64,000 nucleotides of DNA from Teichococcus aestuarii (GCF_003116135.1 NZ_PDOA01000002.1:478227-542226); one strand, 5' to 3'. Shown: positions 48,912 to 58,061, counted from the first letter of the stretch. Made by a program: numbers and translations. The notes: generated by a model from the letters alone, not told the origin.

Positions 48912-49586
48912 ATGTCCGGCGGATTTCCGGTCGATCTGATCCTGTTCGCCATGGTGGCGGCCTTCCTGGTGCTGCGGCTGCGCAGCGTCCTGGGCCGCCG
49001 GCAAGGCTTCGAGCGGCCGCCGCAGGAGCGTCCCGTCCCCGGCCAGGGCATGCCCGGCCCGGCGGAATCGGACGCGCCGCAGATGCCGCCGCCGCCGGTG
49101 GCCGGCGCGCCGCGCCTGGCGATTCCGGATGCGCGCTCGCCCGTCGGGCAGGCGCTGCAGCGGATCCGGCAGGCCGATGCCGGCTTCGACCCGGCCGCCT
49201 TCTTGGCCGGGGCGGAGGGCGCCTTCCGCATGATCGTCGCCGCCTTCGCCAAGGGCGACCGCGAGACGCTGCGCAACCTGCTCTCCGCCGACACCTATGC
49301 CGGCTTCGAGCAGGCGCTGGTGACGCGCGAGACGGCGGGCGAGCGGCAGCGCACCGAGATCCGCGCCGTGCACGACATGGCCATCGAGGCCGCCGATCTG
49401 CGCGGCAGCGTGGCCGACATCACCGTGCGCATCATCTCGGACCAGGTGAACGTCACCACCGGCCCGAATGGCGACATCGTCTCGGGCGCCGAGGCGGTGA
49501 CCGAGCTGACCGACATCTGGACCTTCCAGCGCGACCTGAGTAGCGCCGACCCGACCTGGAAGCTGGTCGGCACCCACGCCGCCTGA
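48912..49586 (+). CDS. Tim44/TimA-like membrane-anchored protein
   Basis: A 224-residue protein. One N-terminal membrane helix (FPVDLILFAMVAAFLVLRLRSVLG) is followed by a Pro-rich linker (about 35-70) and a C-terminal Tim44-like domain (FDPAAFLAGAEGAFRMIVAAFAKGDRETLRNLLSADTYAGFEQAL...ITVRIISDQVNVT, ELTDIWTFQRDLSSADPTWKLVGTHAA). The last stretch is nearly invariant in alphaproteobacterial TimA proteins. Probably an envelope adaptor; function not established. It is 5 bp ahead of mltA and co-transcribed. Confidence 0.92.
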   Translation: MSGGFPVDLILFAMVAAFLVLRLRSVLGRRQGFERPPQERPVPGQGMPGPAESDAPQMPPPPVAGAPRLAIPDARSPVGQALQRIRQADAGFDPAAFLAGAEGAFRMIVAAFAKGDRETLRNLLSADTYAGFEQALVTRETAGERQRTEIRAVHDMAIEAADLRGSVADITVRIISDQVNVTTGPNGDIVSGAEAVTELTDIWTFQRDLSSADPTWKLVGTHAA

Positions 49587-49591
49587 GCCGC

Positions 49592-50677
49592 GTGGCACGC
49601 CCGCCGGCCGGCCGGGGCCTCCGCCCCGGCCGCATCGCCGCCTTCGCCCTGCTCTGCCTGCTGGCCGCCTGCGCCGTGCCGCCCCGCCATGTGGCGGAGC
49701 TGCCGGGCTGGGGCGAGGACAGTCTGGCCGAGGCCATCCCCGCCTTCATCGCCGGCTGCCGCCCGCCCGCCCTGCCGGAAGCGCTCTGCGCCGAGGCCGC
49801 GGCCTTGCCGCGCGGCGACAACGCCGCCGCCCGCGCCTTCTTCGAGCGCCGCTTCACCCTGCGCGCCGCCGGCGAGGGGCTGATGACCGGCTATTACGAG
49901 CCGGAGCTGCGCGGCGCCGCCAGCCGCGGCGGCCCCTACACCATCCCCCTGCACGGCCGCCCGTCCGACCTGGTGGAGGTGGATCTCGGCCGCTTCGCGC
50001 CCGACCTGCGCGGCCGCCGCACGGCGGGGCGGGTGGAGGCGGGGCGTCTGGTGCCCTACCCGGACCGCGCCGCCATCGAGGCCGGCGCGGTGGAGGCGCC
50101 GGTCCTGCTCTGGGTGGACGACGCGGCGGAGAAATTCTTCCTGCAGATCCAGGGCTCCGGCCGCGTGGTGCTGCCGGACGGCTCCGTCCGCCGCATGGGC
50201 TATGCCGCGCAGAACGGCCGCGCCTATGTGCCGATCGGCCGGCTGCTGGCCGAGCGCGGCGAGATCCCGCGCGAGCAGGTGTCGATGCAGAGCATCCTCG
50301 CCTGGCTGGAGGCGGCCGGGCCGGAGCGCGCCCGTGCCCTGATGGCGGAGAACCCCTCCTACGTCTTCTTCCGCGAGGCCAGCGCGCGGCCCGAGCAGGG
50401 GCCTTCCGGCTCGCTCGGCGTGCCGCTGACGCCGCTGCGCTCGATCGCCGTGGACCGTGGCGAGATCCCGCTCGGCAGCCCCGTCTGGATCGTGGCGAAG
50501 CACCCGCTGACAGGCGCGCCGATCCGCCGGCTGGTGCTGGCGCAGGACACCGGCGGCGCCATCAAGGGCCCGGCGCGGGCCGATCTGTTCTGGGGCTGGG
50601 GCGAGGCGGCGGCCGAGGCCGCCGGGCGGATGAAGGAGACGGCCACGCTCTACGTGCTGGAGCCCGCCGCGCCCTGA
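49592..50677 (+). CDS. mltA: Membrane-bound lytic murein transglycosylase A
   Basis: A 361-residue outer-membrane lipoprotein that cuts peptidoglycan glycan strands. The start is a GTG 5 bp after the Tim44-like stop. A lipobox LLAAC ends the signal peptide. GEGLMTGYYEPELRG, FFLQIQGSGRVVLPDGSVRRMGYAAQNGRAYVPIGRLLAERGEI and ENPSYVFFRE belong to the MltA domain; the C-terminal 3D domain has LAQDTGGAIKGPARADLFWGWGEAAAEAAGRMK with the catalytic Asp in the DxD/DTG region. Confidence 0.96.
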   Translation: MARPPAGRGLRPGRIAAFALLCLLAACAVPPRHVAELPGWGEDSLAEAIPAFIAGCRPPALPEALCAEAAALPRGDNAAARAFFERRFTLRAAGEGLMTGYYEPELRGAASRGGPYTIPLHGRPSDLVEVDLGRFAPDLRGRRTAGRVEAGRLVPYPDRAAIEAGAVEAPVLLWVDDAAEKFFLQIQGSGRVVLPDGSVRRMGYAAQNGRAYVPIGRLLAERGEIPREQVSMQSILAWLEAAGPERARALMAENPSYVFFREASARPEQGPSGSLGVPLTPLRSIAVDRGEIPLGSPVWIVAKHPLTGAPIRRLVLAQDTGGAIKGPARADLFWGWGEAAAEAAGRMKETATLYVLEPAAP

Positions 50678-50724
50678 GCGCCGGGCGCTTGCATCCGCCC
50701 CCGCCGCGGCTATCGTCCCCGCCC

Positions 50725-51486
50725 ATGTCCGAGCCGAAGCCGCGCGTCGCCCTGTTCGTCACCTGCCTGGTCGATCTCTACCGGCCCTCCGTCGGCTTCG
50801 CCGCCATCCGCCTGCTGGAGCAGGCCGGCTGCCAGGTGGAGGTGCCCGCCTTGCAGACCTGCTGCGGCCAGCCCGCCTACAACAGCGGCGACCGCGCCAC
50901 GGCGCGCGACCTGGCCCGGCCCGTCATCGACGCCTTCCTGCCCTACGACTTCGTCGTCGCCCCCTCCGGCTCCTGCGCCGGTATGATCGCGAAGCACTAT
51001 CCCGGCCTGTTCGACAACGACCCGCACTATCGCGCCCGCGCCGAGGCGCTGGCGGCGAAGACGCATGAGCTGGTCTCCTTCCTGGTGGATGTGCGCGGCC
51101 TGGAGCGCGTCGCCGCCCGCCATGCCGGGGTGGCCGCCTACCACGATGCCTGCTCCGGCCTGCGCGAGCTGGGGGTGAAGGCACAGCCGCGCCGCCTGCT
51201 GGCGGGGGTCGAGGGGCTGACGGTGAAGGAGCTGGCCGAGCCCGAGCTGTGCTGCGGCTTCGGCGGCACCTTCTGCGTGAAGTACCCCGACATCTCCACC
51301 CGCATGGTGTCCGACAAGGTGAAGGACATCGAGGCGACGGGCGCCGACACGCTGCTGGCCGGCGACATGGGCTGCCTGCTGAACATGGCCGGCCGCCTGC
51401 ACCGCCAGGGCAGCCCGGTGCAGGTGCGCCACGTGGCCGAGGTGCTGGCCGACATGACGCGGGATGTGCCGCCCATCGCGGGGTGA
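50725..51486 (+). CDS. LutA/YkgE-like (Fe-S)-binding cysteine-rich protein
   Basis: A 253-residue protein with two CCG domains: the first has CQVEVPALQTCCGQPAYNSG, the second CCGFGGTFCVKYPDIS. These bind Fe-S clusters in the LutABC lactate oxidase, glycolate oxidase and heterodisulfide reductase families. The N-terminus RVALFVTCLVDLYRPSVGFAAIRLLEQAG is typical of LutA. No lutB or lutC lies beside it, so it may partner with distant genes. Its stop is 7 bp before repeat copy C. Confidence 0.9.
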   Translation: MSEPKPRVALFVTCLVDLYRPSVGFAAIRLLEQAGCQVEVPALQTCCGQPAYNSGDRATARDLARPVIDAFLPYDFVVAPSGSCAGMIAKHYPGLFDNDPHYRARAEALAAKTHELVSFLVDVRGLERVAARHAGVAAYHDACSGLRELGVKAQPRRLLAGVEGLTVKELAEPELCCGFGGTFCVKYPDISTRMVSDKVKDIEATGADTLLAGDMGCLLNMAGRLHRQGSPVQVRHVAEVLADMTRDVPPIAG

Positions 51487-51493
51487 AGACGAA

Positions 51494-51610
51494 GGGTTCT
51501 TTTTTGGAAAAAAGAACCAAAAAACTTCTGTCAGTTTGGCGGTGCGCCAGCCACCAGCGCGCCGCAAAACTCGAAAAGTCTTTTTGCTTCTTTTTCTTCA
51601 GAAAAAGAAG
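51494..51610. repeat. Three-hairpin convergent-end element, copy C (117 bp)
   Basis: Lies between converging stops at 51486 and 51615. Hairpin 1 (GGTTCTTTTTT / AAAAAAGAACC) is perfect here. The left arm of hairpin 2 has drifted (CTTCTGTCAGTTT), yet the inner arms still pair (GCGGTGCGC with GCGCGCCGC). The last 41 bases from ACTCGAAAAGT match copies A and B exactly. Confidence 0.88.
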
Positions 51611-51614
51611 AATC

Positions 51615-52490
51615 TCATCGAAGACCCATGGCCCTGAGCACCGCCCGCGCGAGTGGCGTGTCGGCGCAGAGCTGGAAGACGATGTCGAAATGGTTGGAGC
51701 CGGCCGGCGCCGGCACGGCCGTCACGGCGCAGCCCGCCTCGGCGCAGTATTCGGCCTGCGCCCGGGTCTGCGCCTTGAACTCCCCGGTCTCCGTCTCGGC
51801 CACGGAGAAGACCAGCGGCGTGCCCGGCGCGGGAGGCGGCAGCAGGGCCGGCGAGTTGCGCACGGCGGCGGCCTCGTCCAGCCGCATCCACTCGTTCACG
51901 TGGCAGAGGCGGAGCGGCTCCAGCTCGTAGAGGCCGGAGAGCAGGGTGGCGCCGGCCACCGGGCGCGGCGGCAGGCCGAGGCGCGACGGCCAGTCGCCCC
52001 CCGCCGCCAGCATGGCCGCGAGGTGCCCGCCGGCCGAGCTGCCGGCGACATGGATTCGCGCCGGGTCGCCGCCGAAGCGGCCGATGTTGCCGTGCAGCCA
52101 GGCCAGCGCCGCGCGGCATTGCCGCACGATCTCGTCGAGCGTCGCGGCGGGGGCGAGGGCGTAGTTCACCGCCACCACGCAGGCCCCGGCGGCGGTGAGG
52201 TAGGGCGCCATGAAGCCGGAATCGGCGGCGTCCAGCAGCCGCCAGTAGCCGCCATGGATGAAGACGAAGACCGGCGCCGGGCCGGGGGTGGCGGCGGGGT
52301 AGATGTCCAGCCGCTCGGGCTCCGTGGGGCCGTAGGGCAGGCCGATGCGCGCCCCCGGCAGCGCGGCCTTCGCCGCCTCGGTGCGGGCGCGGTACTCGGC
52401 CAGGATCGGCATGATGTCCGGCACGGTGGCGCGGGCGTTGTATTCGCGGTCCAGGGCGGCGCGGCCCATGCCGCGATAGGTGTCGGTCAC
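51615..52490 (-). CDS. Alpha/beta hydrolase (esterase, arylformamidase-like)
   Basis: A 291-residue hydrolase. The start is a GTG at 52490 with GAAGGAAG upstream; an ATG far upstream is unconserved. DREYNARATVPD and RLDIYPAATPGPAPVFVFIHGGYWR (oxyanion HGGYW), VAGSSAGGHLAAM (nucleophile Ser in GSSAGG) and SNHFDIVF (catalytic His) match the HGG-type esterases that include kynurenine formamidase. No other tryptophan-degradation genes are adjacent. Convergent with the LutA-like gene. Confidence 0.87.
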   Translation of the reverse strand: MTDTYRGMGRAALDREYNARATVPDIMPILAEYRARTEAAKAALPGARIGLPYGPTEPERLDIYPAATPGPAPVFVFIHGGYWRLLDAADSGFMAPYLTAAGACVVAVNYALAPAATLDEIVRQCRAALAWLHGNIGRFGGDPARIHVAGSSAGGHLAAMLAAGGDWPSRLGLPPRPVAGATLLSGLYELEPLRLCHVNEWMRLDEAAAVRNSPALLPPPAPGTPLVFSVAETETGEFKAQTRAQAEYCAEAGCAVTAVPAPAGSNHFDIVFQLCADTPLARAVLRAMGLR

Positions 52491-52596
52491 CGGGGCATCT
52501 TCCTTCGTCTTCGTGTCGTTCTGGCGTGCCGTTCTGGACGGCAGGGCCTGATCAACAGGCCAGCCCTTCGAGAAGCCGGCGTGCATTGACCAGCGG

Positions 52597-52613
52597 GTAT
52601 ATGGTTCATATAC
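52597..52613. promoter_or_regulatory. 7-3-7 palindrome upstream of the ParD-like gene
   Basis: A perfect dyad GTATATG / CATATAC around GTT, 32 nt before the ATG and in the most AT-rich stretch of this area. A second dyad ATGGT..ACCAT overlaps it. The position suits an antitoxin autoregulation site. Confidence 0.6.
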
Positions 52614-52645
52614 GGACCATGGGCTTCGCACAGGCTGGATGACCG

Positions 52646-52852
52646 ATGGGACTCGTCAAGATCGATGACCGGCTCCATGAGCAGGCCCGCCGCGCCAGCA
52701 CGGTCATGTGCCGGTCGATCAACGCGCAGGCCGAGTTCTGGATGAAGATCGGCATGCTGGCCGAGGCAAACCCGGCCATGACTTTCAACGACATCGTCAG
52801 GACGCAGCTGCTGCAGGCGGAACATTGTCCCGTGCAGCCCACCAGGGCCTGA
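52646..52852 (+). CDS. ParD-like antitoxin, no toxin adjacent
   Basis: A 68-residue protein matching the ParD-like family: VKIDDRLHEQARRASTVMCRSINAQAEFWMKIGMLAEANPAMTFNDIV. The first half is a ribbon-helix-helix-type DNA-binding segment. In type II toxin-antitoxin pairs a ParE-like toxin normally follows directly; here the next gene is an NTF2-like protein, so this is a solitary antitoxin or a free-standing regulator. A 7-3-7 palindrome upstream probably serves autoregulation. Confidence 0.82.
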   Translation: MGLVKIDDRLHEQARRASTVMCRSINAQAEFWMKIGMLAEANPAMTFNDIVRTQLLQAEHCPVQPTRA

Positions 52853-52875
52853 GCCGGCCGAAGGCGGGCCACACC

Positions 52876-52923
52876 GAATTCCAGCCACGCTGAATTTCCA
52901 GCCACGCTGAATTTCCAGCCACA
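52876..52923. repeat. Three tandem 16-17-bp repeats
   Basis: The unit GAATTTCCAGCCACGCT occurs three times (first copy lacks one T, third ends in ACA) in the 84-bp gap before the NTF2-like gene. Confidence 0.8.
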
Positions 52924-52936
52924 GGGCAGTGTCAGA

Positions 52937-53347
52937 ATGACCATTCAGGACGAGATCGGGGCCTTCTTCGCCGGCTACCTCGATGCCTTCGCCCGCGGCG
53001 ATGCCGATGCCCTGAGCGCATTGTGGGACCCGGTGGGGCTGTTCCCGGCGCCGGGCGGGAACTTCGCCATGGAGCGGCCGGCCTTCCGCGACCACTGCGT
53101 CAGGCTGATGGCGTTCTACCGCCAGCAGGGCGTGGTGCGGCCCGTGGGGCGGCTGCTGGCCTCCGCCGAGCTGTTCCCCGGCGTCGCGGAGGCGCGCATG
53201 GCCTACCGCATGCTGGGCGAGGGCGACGCGCTGATCGCCGAGTGGGAGCATGTCTACATCCTCCGCCGCGCGGATCGCTGGCGGGTGTCGCTGACGATCG
53301 CCGATGGCGAAATGGCGGCTTGGGCGGCGCGCGGCGCGGGGCTCTGA
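52937..53347 (+). CDS. SnoaL/NTF2-like small protein
   Basis: A 136-residue protein with the cone-like NTF2 fold: EIGAFFAGYLDAFARGDADALSALWD, FRDHCVRLMAFYRQQG, FPGVAEARMAYRMLGEGDALIAEWEHVYILRRADRWRVSLTIADGEMAAW. Such proteins range from isomerases to ligand binders, and no catalytic residues can be named. GGGCAGTGTCAGA precedes the ATG. It is convergent with the liv operon. Confidence 0.8.
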   Translation: MTIQDEIGAFFAGYLDAFARGDADALSALWDPVGLFPAPGGNFAMERPAFRDHCVRLMAFYRQQGVVRPVGRLLASAELFPGVAEARMAYRMLGEGDALIAEWEHVYILRRADRWRVSLTIADGEMAAWAARGAGL

Positions 53348-53379
53348 GGCCGCGCAGCCCTTGCAGGAACGTCCCCTGC

Positions 53380-54081
<702 letters not shown>

Positions 54082-54086
54082 CGGCC

Positions 54087-54845
54087 TCAGCCCTCCTCGT
54101 CCTCGGTGAGGTAGGCGGCGCGCACCGCGGGGTCGGCGCGGATCTCCTCCGGCGGGCCGGAGGCGAGGCAGCGCCCGTCCACCAGCACGGAGACGCGGTC
54201 GGCGAGCGCGAACACCGCCTCCATGTCGTGCTCCACCAGCAGGATCGCCATGCGGCCCTTCAGGCCGCGCAGCGTCTCGGTCATGGCGCGGGATTCGCTG
54301 GGGCCGAGGCCGGCCATCGGCTCGTCCAGCAGCAGCAGGCGCGGCGCGGCGGCCAGGGCGAGCGCCAGCTCCAGCTGCTTGCGCGCCCCGGCCGAGAGGT
54401 CGCCCGCCGGGCGCTCCCACAGCGCCGGCTCCACCCCCGCCTGCAGCAGCAGCAGCCGGGCCGGCTGGCGCAGCCGCTCGTCCCGCCGCGCGTCGCGCCA
54501 GAAGCGGAAGCTGTGGCCCTGCTGCGCCTGCACGGCCAGCGCCACGTTCTCCAGCGTCGTCGCCTCGTCCAGCAGCTGCACGATCTGGAAGGTGCGGGAG
54601 AGGCCGCGCCGCACCCGCCGCGCCGGCGGCAGGCGGGTGATGTCCCGCCCCGCGAACAGGATGCGCCCGGCATCGGGGCGGATCTCGCCGGTGATCTGGC
54701 CGATGGCGGTGCTCTTGCCGGCGCCGTTCGGCCCGATCAGCGCGTGCAGCTCGCCCATGCGGACGGCGAGGGAGAGGTCGTCGGTGGCGCGCAGCCCGCC
54801 GAAGCGCTTGTGCAGCCCCTCCACCAGCAGCAGCGGCGCGGTCAT
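54087..54845 (-). CDS. livG: Branched-chain amino-acid ABC transporter ATP-binding protein LivG
   Basis: A 252-residue ATPase. Walker A GPNGAGKST, GLSRTFQIVQLLDEATTLENVALAVQA, signature variant LSAGARKQLELA in place of LSGG, Walker B LLLLDEPMAGLGPSESR, and the H-loop LLVEHDMEAVFALADRVSVLVDG. The LSAGARKQ form is seen in many LivG/urea-type ATPases. Its ATG overlaps the livM stop by four bases. Confidence 0.95.
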   Translation of the reverse strand: MTAPLLLVEGLHKRFGGLRATDDLSLAVRMGELHALIGPNGAGKSTAIGQITGEIRPDAGRILFAGRDITRLPPARRVRRGLSRTFQIVQLLDEATTLENVALAVQAQQGHSFRFWRDARRDERLRQPARLLLLQAGVEPALWERPAGDLSAGARKQLELALALAAAPRLLLLDEPMAGLGPSESRAMTETLRGLKGRMAILLVEHDMEAVFALADRVSVLVDGRCLASGPPEEIRADPAVRAAYLTEDEEG

Positions 54846-55855
54846 GCCTGCGCCCGCCCCGGGGCGCCCGGCCGGCGCAGCAGCGCCATCAGCCCGCCGC
54901 GCGCGAACAGCACCACCGCGATCAGCAGCGGCCCCAGCACGAACTGCCAGTGCTCGGTGAGCGCGGCCAGCCAGTATTCCAGCCCGACCAGCGCGATGGC
55001 GCCCAGCACCGGCCCCATCAGCGTGCCGACGCCGCCCAGGATGACCATGATCATCAGCTCGCCGGACTTGGTCCAGGCGAGCATGTCGGGGCTGACGAAG
55101 CGCGCGTAGTTGGCCATCAGCGCGCCCGCCAGCGCCGCGCCCATGCCGGAGAGGATGAAGGCGGCGAGCTTGTAGGGATAGGGCGCGATGCCGAGCGCCT
55201 GGAGCCGCCGCTCGCTCTGCCGCGCGCCGGAGAGCACCTGCCCGAAGCGCGAGCGCGTGACGCGCCACAGCAGCAGCAGCCAGGCCACCAGCAGGCTGAG
55301 GCAGAGCCAGTAGAGCTGCGCCGCGTCCCGCAGGTTGAGCCCCGGGAACTCGCCCTGGCGGCGCACGCTCAGCCCGTCGTCGCCGCCATAGGCCTTCAGC
55401 GAGACGAACAGGAAGAACAGCATCTGCGCGAAGGCCAGGGTGATCATGATGAACTGCACGCCGCGGGTACGCAGCGAGAGCGCGCCGATCAGCGCCGCCC
55501 CAGCGCCGCCCACCGCCATGGCGGCCAGCAGCGTGACCGGCAGCGAGGTGGTGCCGGGGATGAAGCCCCAGAGCGGCTCCTGCCACGACCAGTGGGCGTA
55601 GAGGATGCCCACCGTGTAGCCGCCGAGGCCGAAGAAGGCGGCATGGCCGAAGCTGACCATGCCGCCATAGCCCAGCACCAGGTTCAGCGCGCTGGCGGCG
55701 ATGGCGTAGATGGCCATGCGGGTGGCGAGGCCGGTGCTGGCCGGCGTGCCCAGCGCCTCGGCCGCCCAGGGCAGGGCGATGGCGAGCGCCAGCAGTGGCG
55801 GCAGCACCAGCCAGCCGGGGGAGGGGCGGCGGGCGCGGCGGAACATCCTACGCAT
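54842..55855 (-). CDS. livM: Branched-chain amino-acid ABC transporter permease LivM
   Basis: A 337-residue permease with about eight to ten helices. Characteristic: ASALNLVLGYGGMVSFGHAAFFGLGGYTVGIL, LRTRGVQFIMITLAFAQMLFFLFV, RVTRSRFGQVLSGARQSERRLQALGIAPYPYKLAAFILSGMGAALAGAL (EAA-like loop) and GELMIMVILGGVGTLMGPVLGA. A basic MRRMFRRARR head precedes the first helix. It overlaps livH by 8 bp. Confidence 0.95.
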   Translation of the reverse strand: MRRMFRRARRPSPGWLVLPPLLALAIALPWAAEALGTPASTGLATRMAIYAIAASALNLVLGYGGMVSFGHAAFFGLGGYTVGILYAHWSWQEPLWGFIPGTTSLPVTLLAAMAVGGAGAALIGALSLRTRGVQFIMITLAFAQMLFFLFVSLKAYGGDDGLSVRRQGEFPGLNLRDAAQLYWLCLSLLVAWLLLLWRVTRSRFGQVLSGARQSERRLQALGIAPYPYKLAAFILSGMGAALAGALMANYARFVSPDMLAWTKSGELMIMVILGGVGTLMGPVLGAIALVGLEYWLAALTEHWQFVLGPLLIAVVLFARGGLMALLRRPGAPGRAQA

Positions 55856-56762
55856 GGGCGGGGAACAGCCCGCGCGGCCGCAGCAGCAGCACCAGCGCCA
55901 TCAGCAGATAGACCCCCATGGAGGCGAGGCCGGCGGCCAGCGCGTCGGCGTCCGGGCCCTGCATGGCGCCGCGCAGCAGGGCGGGCAGGTAGGCGCGCAG
56001 CAGCGTGTCCACCAGCCCCACCAGCAGCGCCCCCGCCAGCGCCCCGCGCACCGAGCCGATGCCGCCGATGACGACGACGACGAAGGTCATGATCAGGATC
56101 TGCTCCCCCATGCCGACCTGCACGGAGAAGATCGGCCCCGCCATCAGCCCGGCCAGCCCCGCCAGCAGCGCGCCGAGGCCGAAGACCAGGGTGTAGAGCT
56201 TCCGCACATCCACGCCGAGGGCGCGGACCATCTCCCGGTGCGTGGCGCCGGCGCGCACCAGCATGCCGGTGCGGGTGTGCCGGATCAGCCCGTACAGCCC
56301 CGCCGCCACCAGCAGCCCCACGGCCAGTATGGCCAGCCGGTAGGCCGGGTAGGGCACGCCGGGGATGATCTCCACCGCGCCGCGCAGCCCCTCGGGGATG
56401 TCCACGAAGAGCGGCTGCCGGCCGAACAGCAGGATGGCGCCCTGGTTGAAGAACAGGATCAGCCCGAAGGTGGCCAGCACCTGGTCCAGGTGGTCGCGCG
56501 CATAGAGGCGGCGCAGCACCAGCAGCTCCACCGCCATGCCCGCCAGCGCGGCGGCCGCGAGGCCCGCCGGCACCGCCAGCAGCGCCGAGCCGGTCTGTGC
56601 CGCCACCCAGGCGGCGGCGAAGGCGCCTACCATGTAGAGCGAGCCATGCGCCAGGTTGATCACGCCCATGATGCCGAACACCAGCGTCAAGCCTGCGGCC
56701 AGCAGGAACAGCATGACGCCGAGCTGCAGGCCGTTCAGAAGCTGCTCCAGCAGCAGGACCAT
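55848..56762 (-). CDS. livH: Branched-chain amino-acid ABC transporter permease LivH
   Basis: A 304-residue permease with about eight helices: LLEQLLNGLQLGVMLFLLAAGLTLVFGIMGVINLAHGSLYMVGAFAA at the N-terminus, RHTRTGMLVRAGATHREMVRALGVDVRKLYTLVFGLGALLAGLAGLMAGPI as cytoplasmic loop, and TFVVVVIGGIGSVRGALAGALLVG. It starts 99 bp after the substrate-binding gene; the gap carries a hairpin that may favour higher expression of the binding protein. Confidence 0.95.
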   Translation of the reverse strand: MVLLLEQLLNGLQLGVMLFLLAAGLTLVFGIMGVINLAHGSLYMVGAFAAAWVAAQTGSALLAVPAGLAAAALAGMAVELLVLRRLYARDHLDQVLATFGLILFFNQGAILLFGRQPLFVDIPEGLRGAVEIIPGVPYPAYRLAILAVGLLVAAGLYGLIRHTRTGMLVRAGATHREMVRALGVDVRKLYTLVFGLGALLAGLAGLMAGPIFSVQVGMGEQILIMTFVVVVIGGIGSVRGALAGALLVGLVDTLLRAYLPALLRGAMQGPDADALAAGLASMGVYLLMALVLLLRPRGLFPAHA

Positions 56763-56782
56763 CAGACAGACTCCGAAAGCGC

Positions 56783-56802
56783 CGGGGGAATGAATTCCCC
56801 CG
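56783..56802. repeat. 9-2-9 GGGGGAAT-type palindrome in the liv operon
   Basis: CGGGGGAAT / ATTCCCCCG around GA, between the substrate-binding gene and livH. It is the second copy of the core found at 13347-13370. Intercistronic hairpins after solute-receptor genes often stabilise the upstream mRNA. Confidence 0.65.
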
Positions 56803-56861
56803 GGCCCCCTTCCTTTATTTCCGCAAGCTCCCGGGCGCGCCTGCGGCGACGCCCGGCCCTA

Positions 56862-58061
56862 TCACATCCGGCATTGGCCGGCGTAGGCGTCGGTGTGGTT
56901 CTCCAGCACCTTGCCCTTGGTCACCAGGGCGGGCTTGCCGTCGGCGCCGCGCTCCACCTTCAGCAGGAACCAGTCCTGCACCGGGTGCTGGTTGGCGCCG
57001 AAGGCGAAGCGGCCGCGCGGGCTCTCGAAGGAAGCCGGCTGCATCGCCTTCCGGAAGGCGGCGAGATCCTCGACGCTGCCGCCCGTGCCCTTCAGCGCGG
57101 CGCCGATGGCCAGCGCCGTGTCGTAGCCCTGCTGCGCGTAGTAGGTGGGCGTGCGGTTGTACTTGGCGGTGAAGGCCTCGACGAAGCGGCGGCTGGCCGG
57201 GTTGTCGAAGTCGCTGTTCCACTGCGCCGTCACGTTGATGCCGAGCGCCGCCTCGCCCACCGCGGCGAGGGTGGTGCTGTCCATCGAGGGCGAGGCCAGC
57301 ACCATCGGCGTGGTGGCCGAGAGCCCGGCCTGCACATACTGCTTCAGGAAGGCGATGCCGAGGCCACCGGGGTGGAACTGGTACACCGCGTCCGGCTGCG
57401 CGGCGCGGATCTGCGCCATCTCGGCGGCGTAGTCGGTCTGGTCGAGGCGGGTATAGACCTCGCCGGCGATCTGCCCCTTGTAGAAGCGCTTGAAGCCGGT
57501 GATGGCGTCCTTCCCCGCCTGGTAGTTGGGGGCGAGGATGAACATGCGCTTGAAGCCGAGATTCATCGCCGCCTGCCCCGCGCTCTCGTGCAGGCTGTCA
57601 TTCTGCCAGGCGACGGACCAGAAGTTGCGGTGGCACTCCCGCCCGGCGAAGGTGGAGGGGGAGGCGTTGGGGCTGACATAGATGCCGTCGGAATCCAGCA
57701 CGTCCGGCGCCACGGCGCCGAGCACGTTGGAGAACACCACGCCGGTCATCAGCCGGATCTTCTCGTTCTTCAGGAAGCGCTCGGCGATCTGCTTGCCCTG
57801 GCCGGGCTTCAGCGCGTCATCCTCCACCAGCAGCCGCACCGGCGTGCCGCCCAGCCTGCCATCCTCCATCTCCATGGCGAGGGCGAAGGCATCCCGGATG
57901 TCCTGCCCGAGGTAGCCGCCCGGGCCGGAGAGGGTGGTGATCATGCCGATCTTGAGTGCCGCGCCCTGTCCGGTGGCCGATTGGGCCAGGGCAGGGCGGG
58001 CCAGCAGAGGGGCCATCGCCGTCGCGCCGGCCGCGCGCAGCAGGGTCCGCCTTTCGATCAT
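56862..58061 (-). CDS. Branched-chain amino-acid ABC transporter substrate-binding protein
   Basis: A 399-residue periplasmic receptor of the type 1 leucine-binding fold. The leader IERRTLLRAAGATAMAPLLARPALAQ is Tat-like. IGMITTLSGPGGYLGQDIRDAFALAMEMEDGRLGG, VRLLVEDDALKPGQGKQIAERFL, TGVVFSNVLGAVAPDVLDSDGIYVSPNASPSTFAG and FILAPNYQAGKDAITGFKRFYKGQIAGEVYT are typical. The ligand may be a branched-chain amino acid, an amide or an aromatic compound. First gene of the operon. Confidence 0.93.
   Translation of the reverse strand: MIERRTLLRAAGATAMAPLLARPALAQSATGQGAALKIGMITTLSGPGGYLGQDIRDAFALAMEMEDGRLGGTPVRLLVEDDALKPGQGKQIAERFLKNEKIRLMTGVVFSNVLGAVAPDVLDSDGIYVSPNASPSTFAGRECHRNFWSVAWQNDSLHESAGQAAMNLGFKRMFILAPNYQAGKDAITGFKRFYKGQIAGEVYTRLDQTDYAAEMAQIRAAQPDAVYQFHPGGLGIAFLKQYVQAGLSATTPMVLASPSMDSTTLAAVGEAALGINVTAQWNSDFDNPASRRFVEAFTAKYNRTPTYYAQQGYDTALAIGAALKGTGGSVEDLAAFRKAMQPASFESPRGRFAFGANQHPVQDWFLLKVERGADGKPALVTKGKVLENHTDAYAGQCRM

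Noticed and set aside
52646..53347. ParD-like gene plus NTF2-like gene as a toxin-antitoxin pair
   Set aside because: The NTF2/SnoaL fold is not a known toxin of ParD-type systems, and an 84-bp gap with tandem repeats separates the genes.
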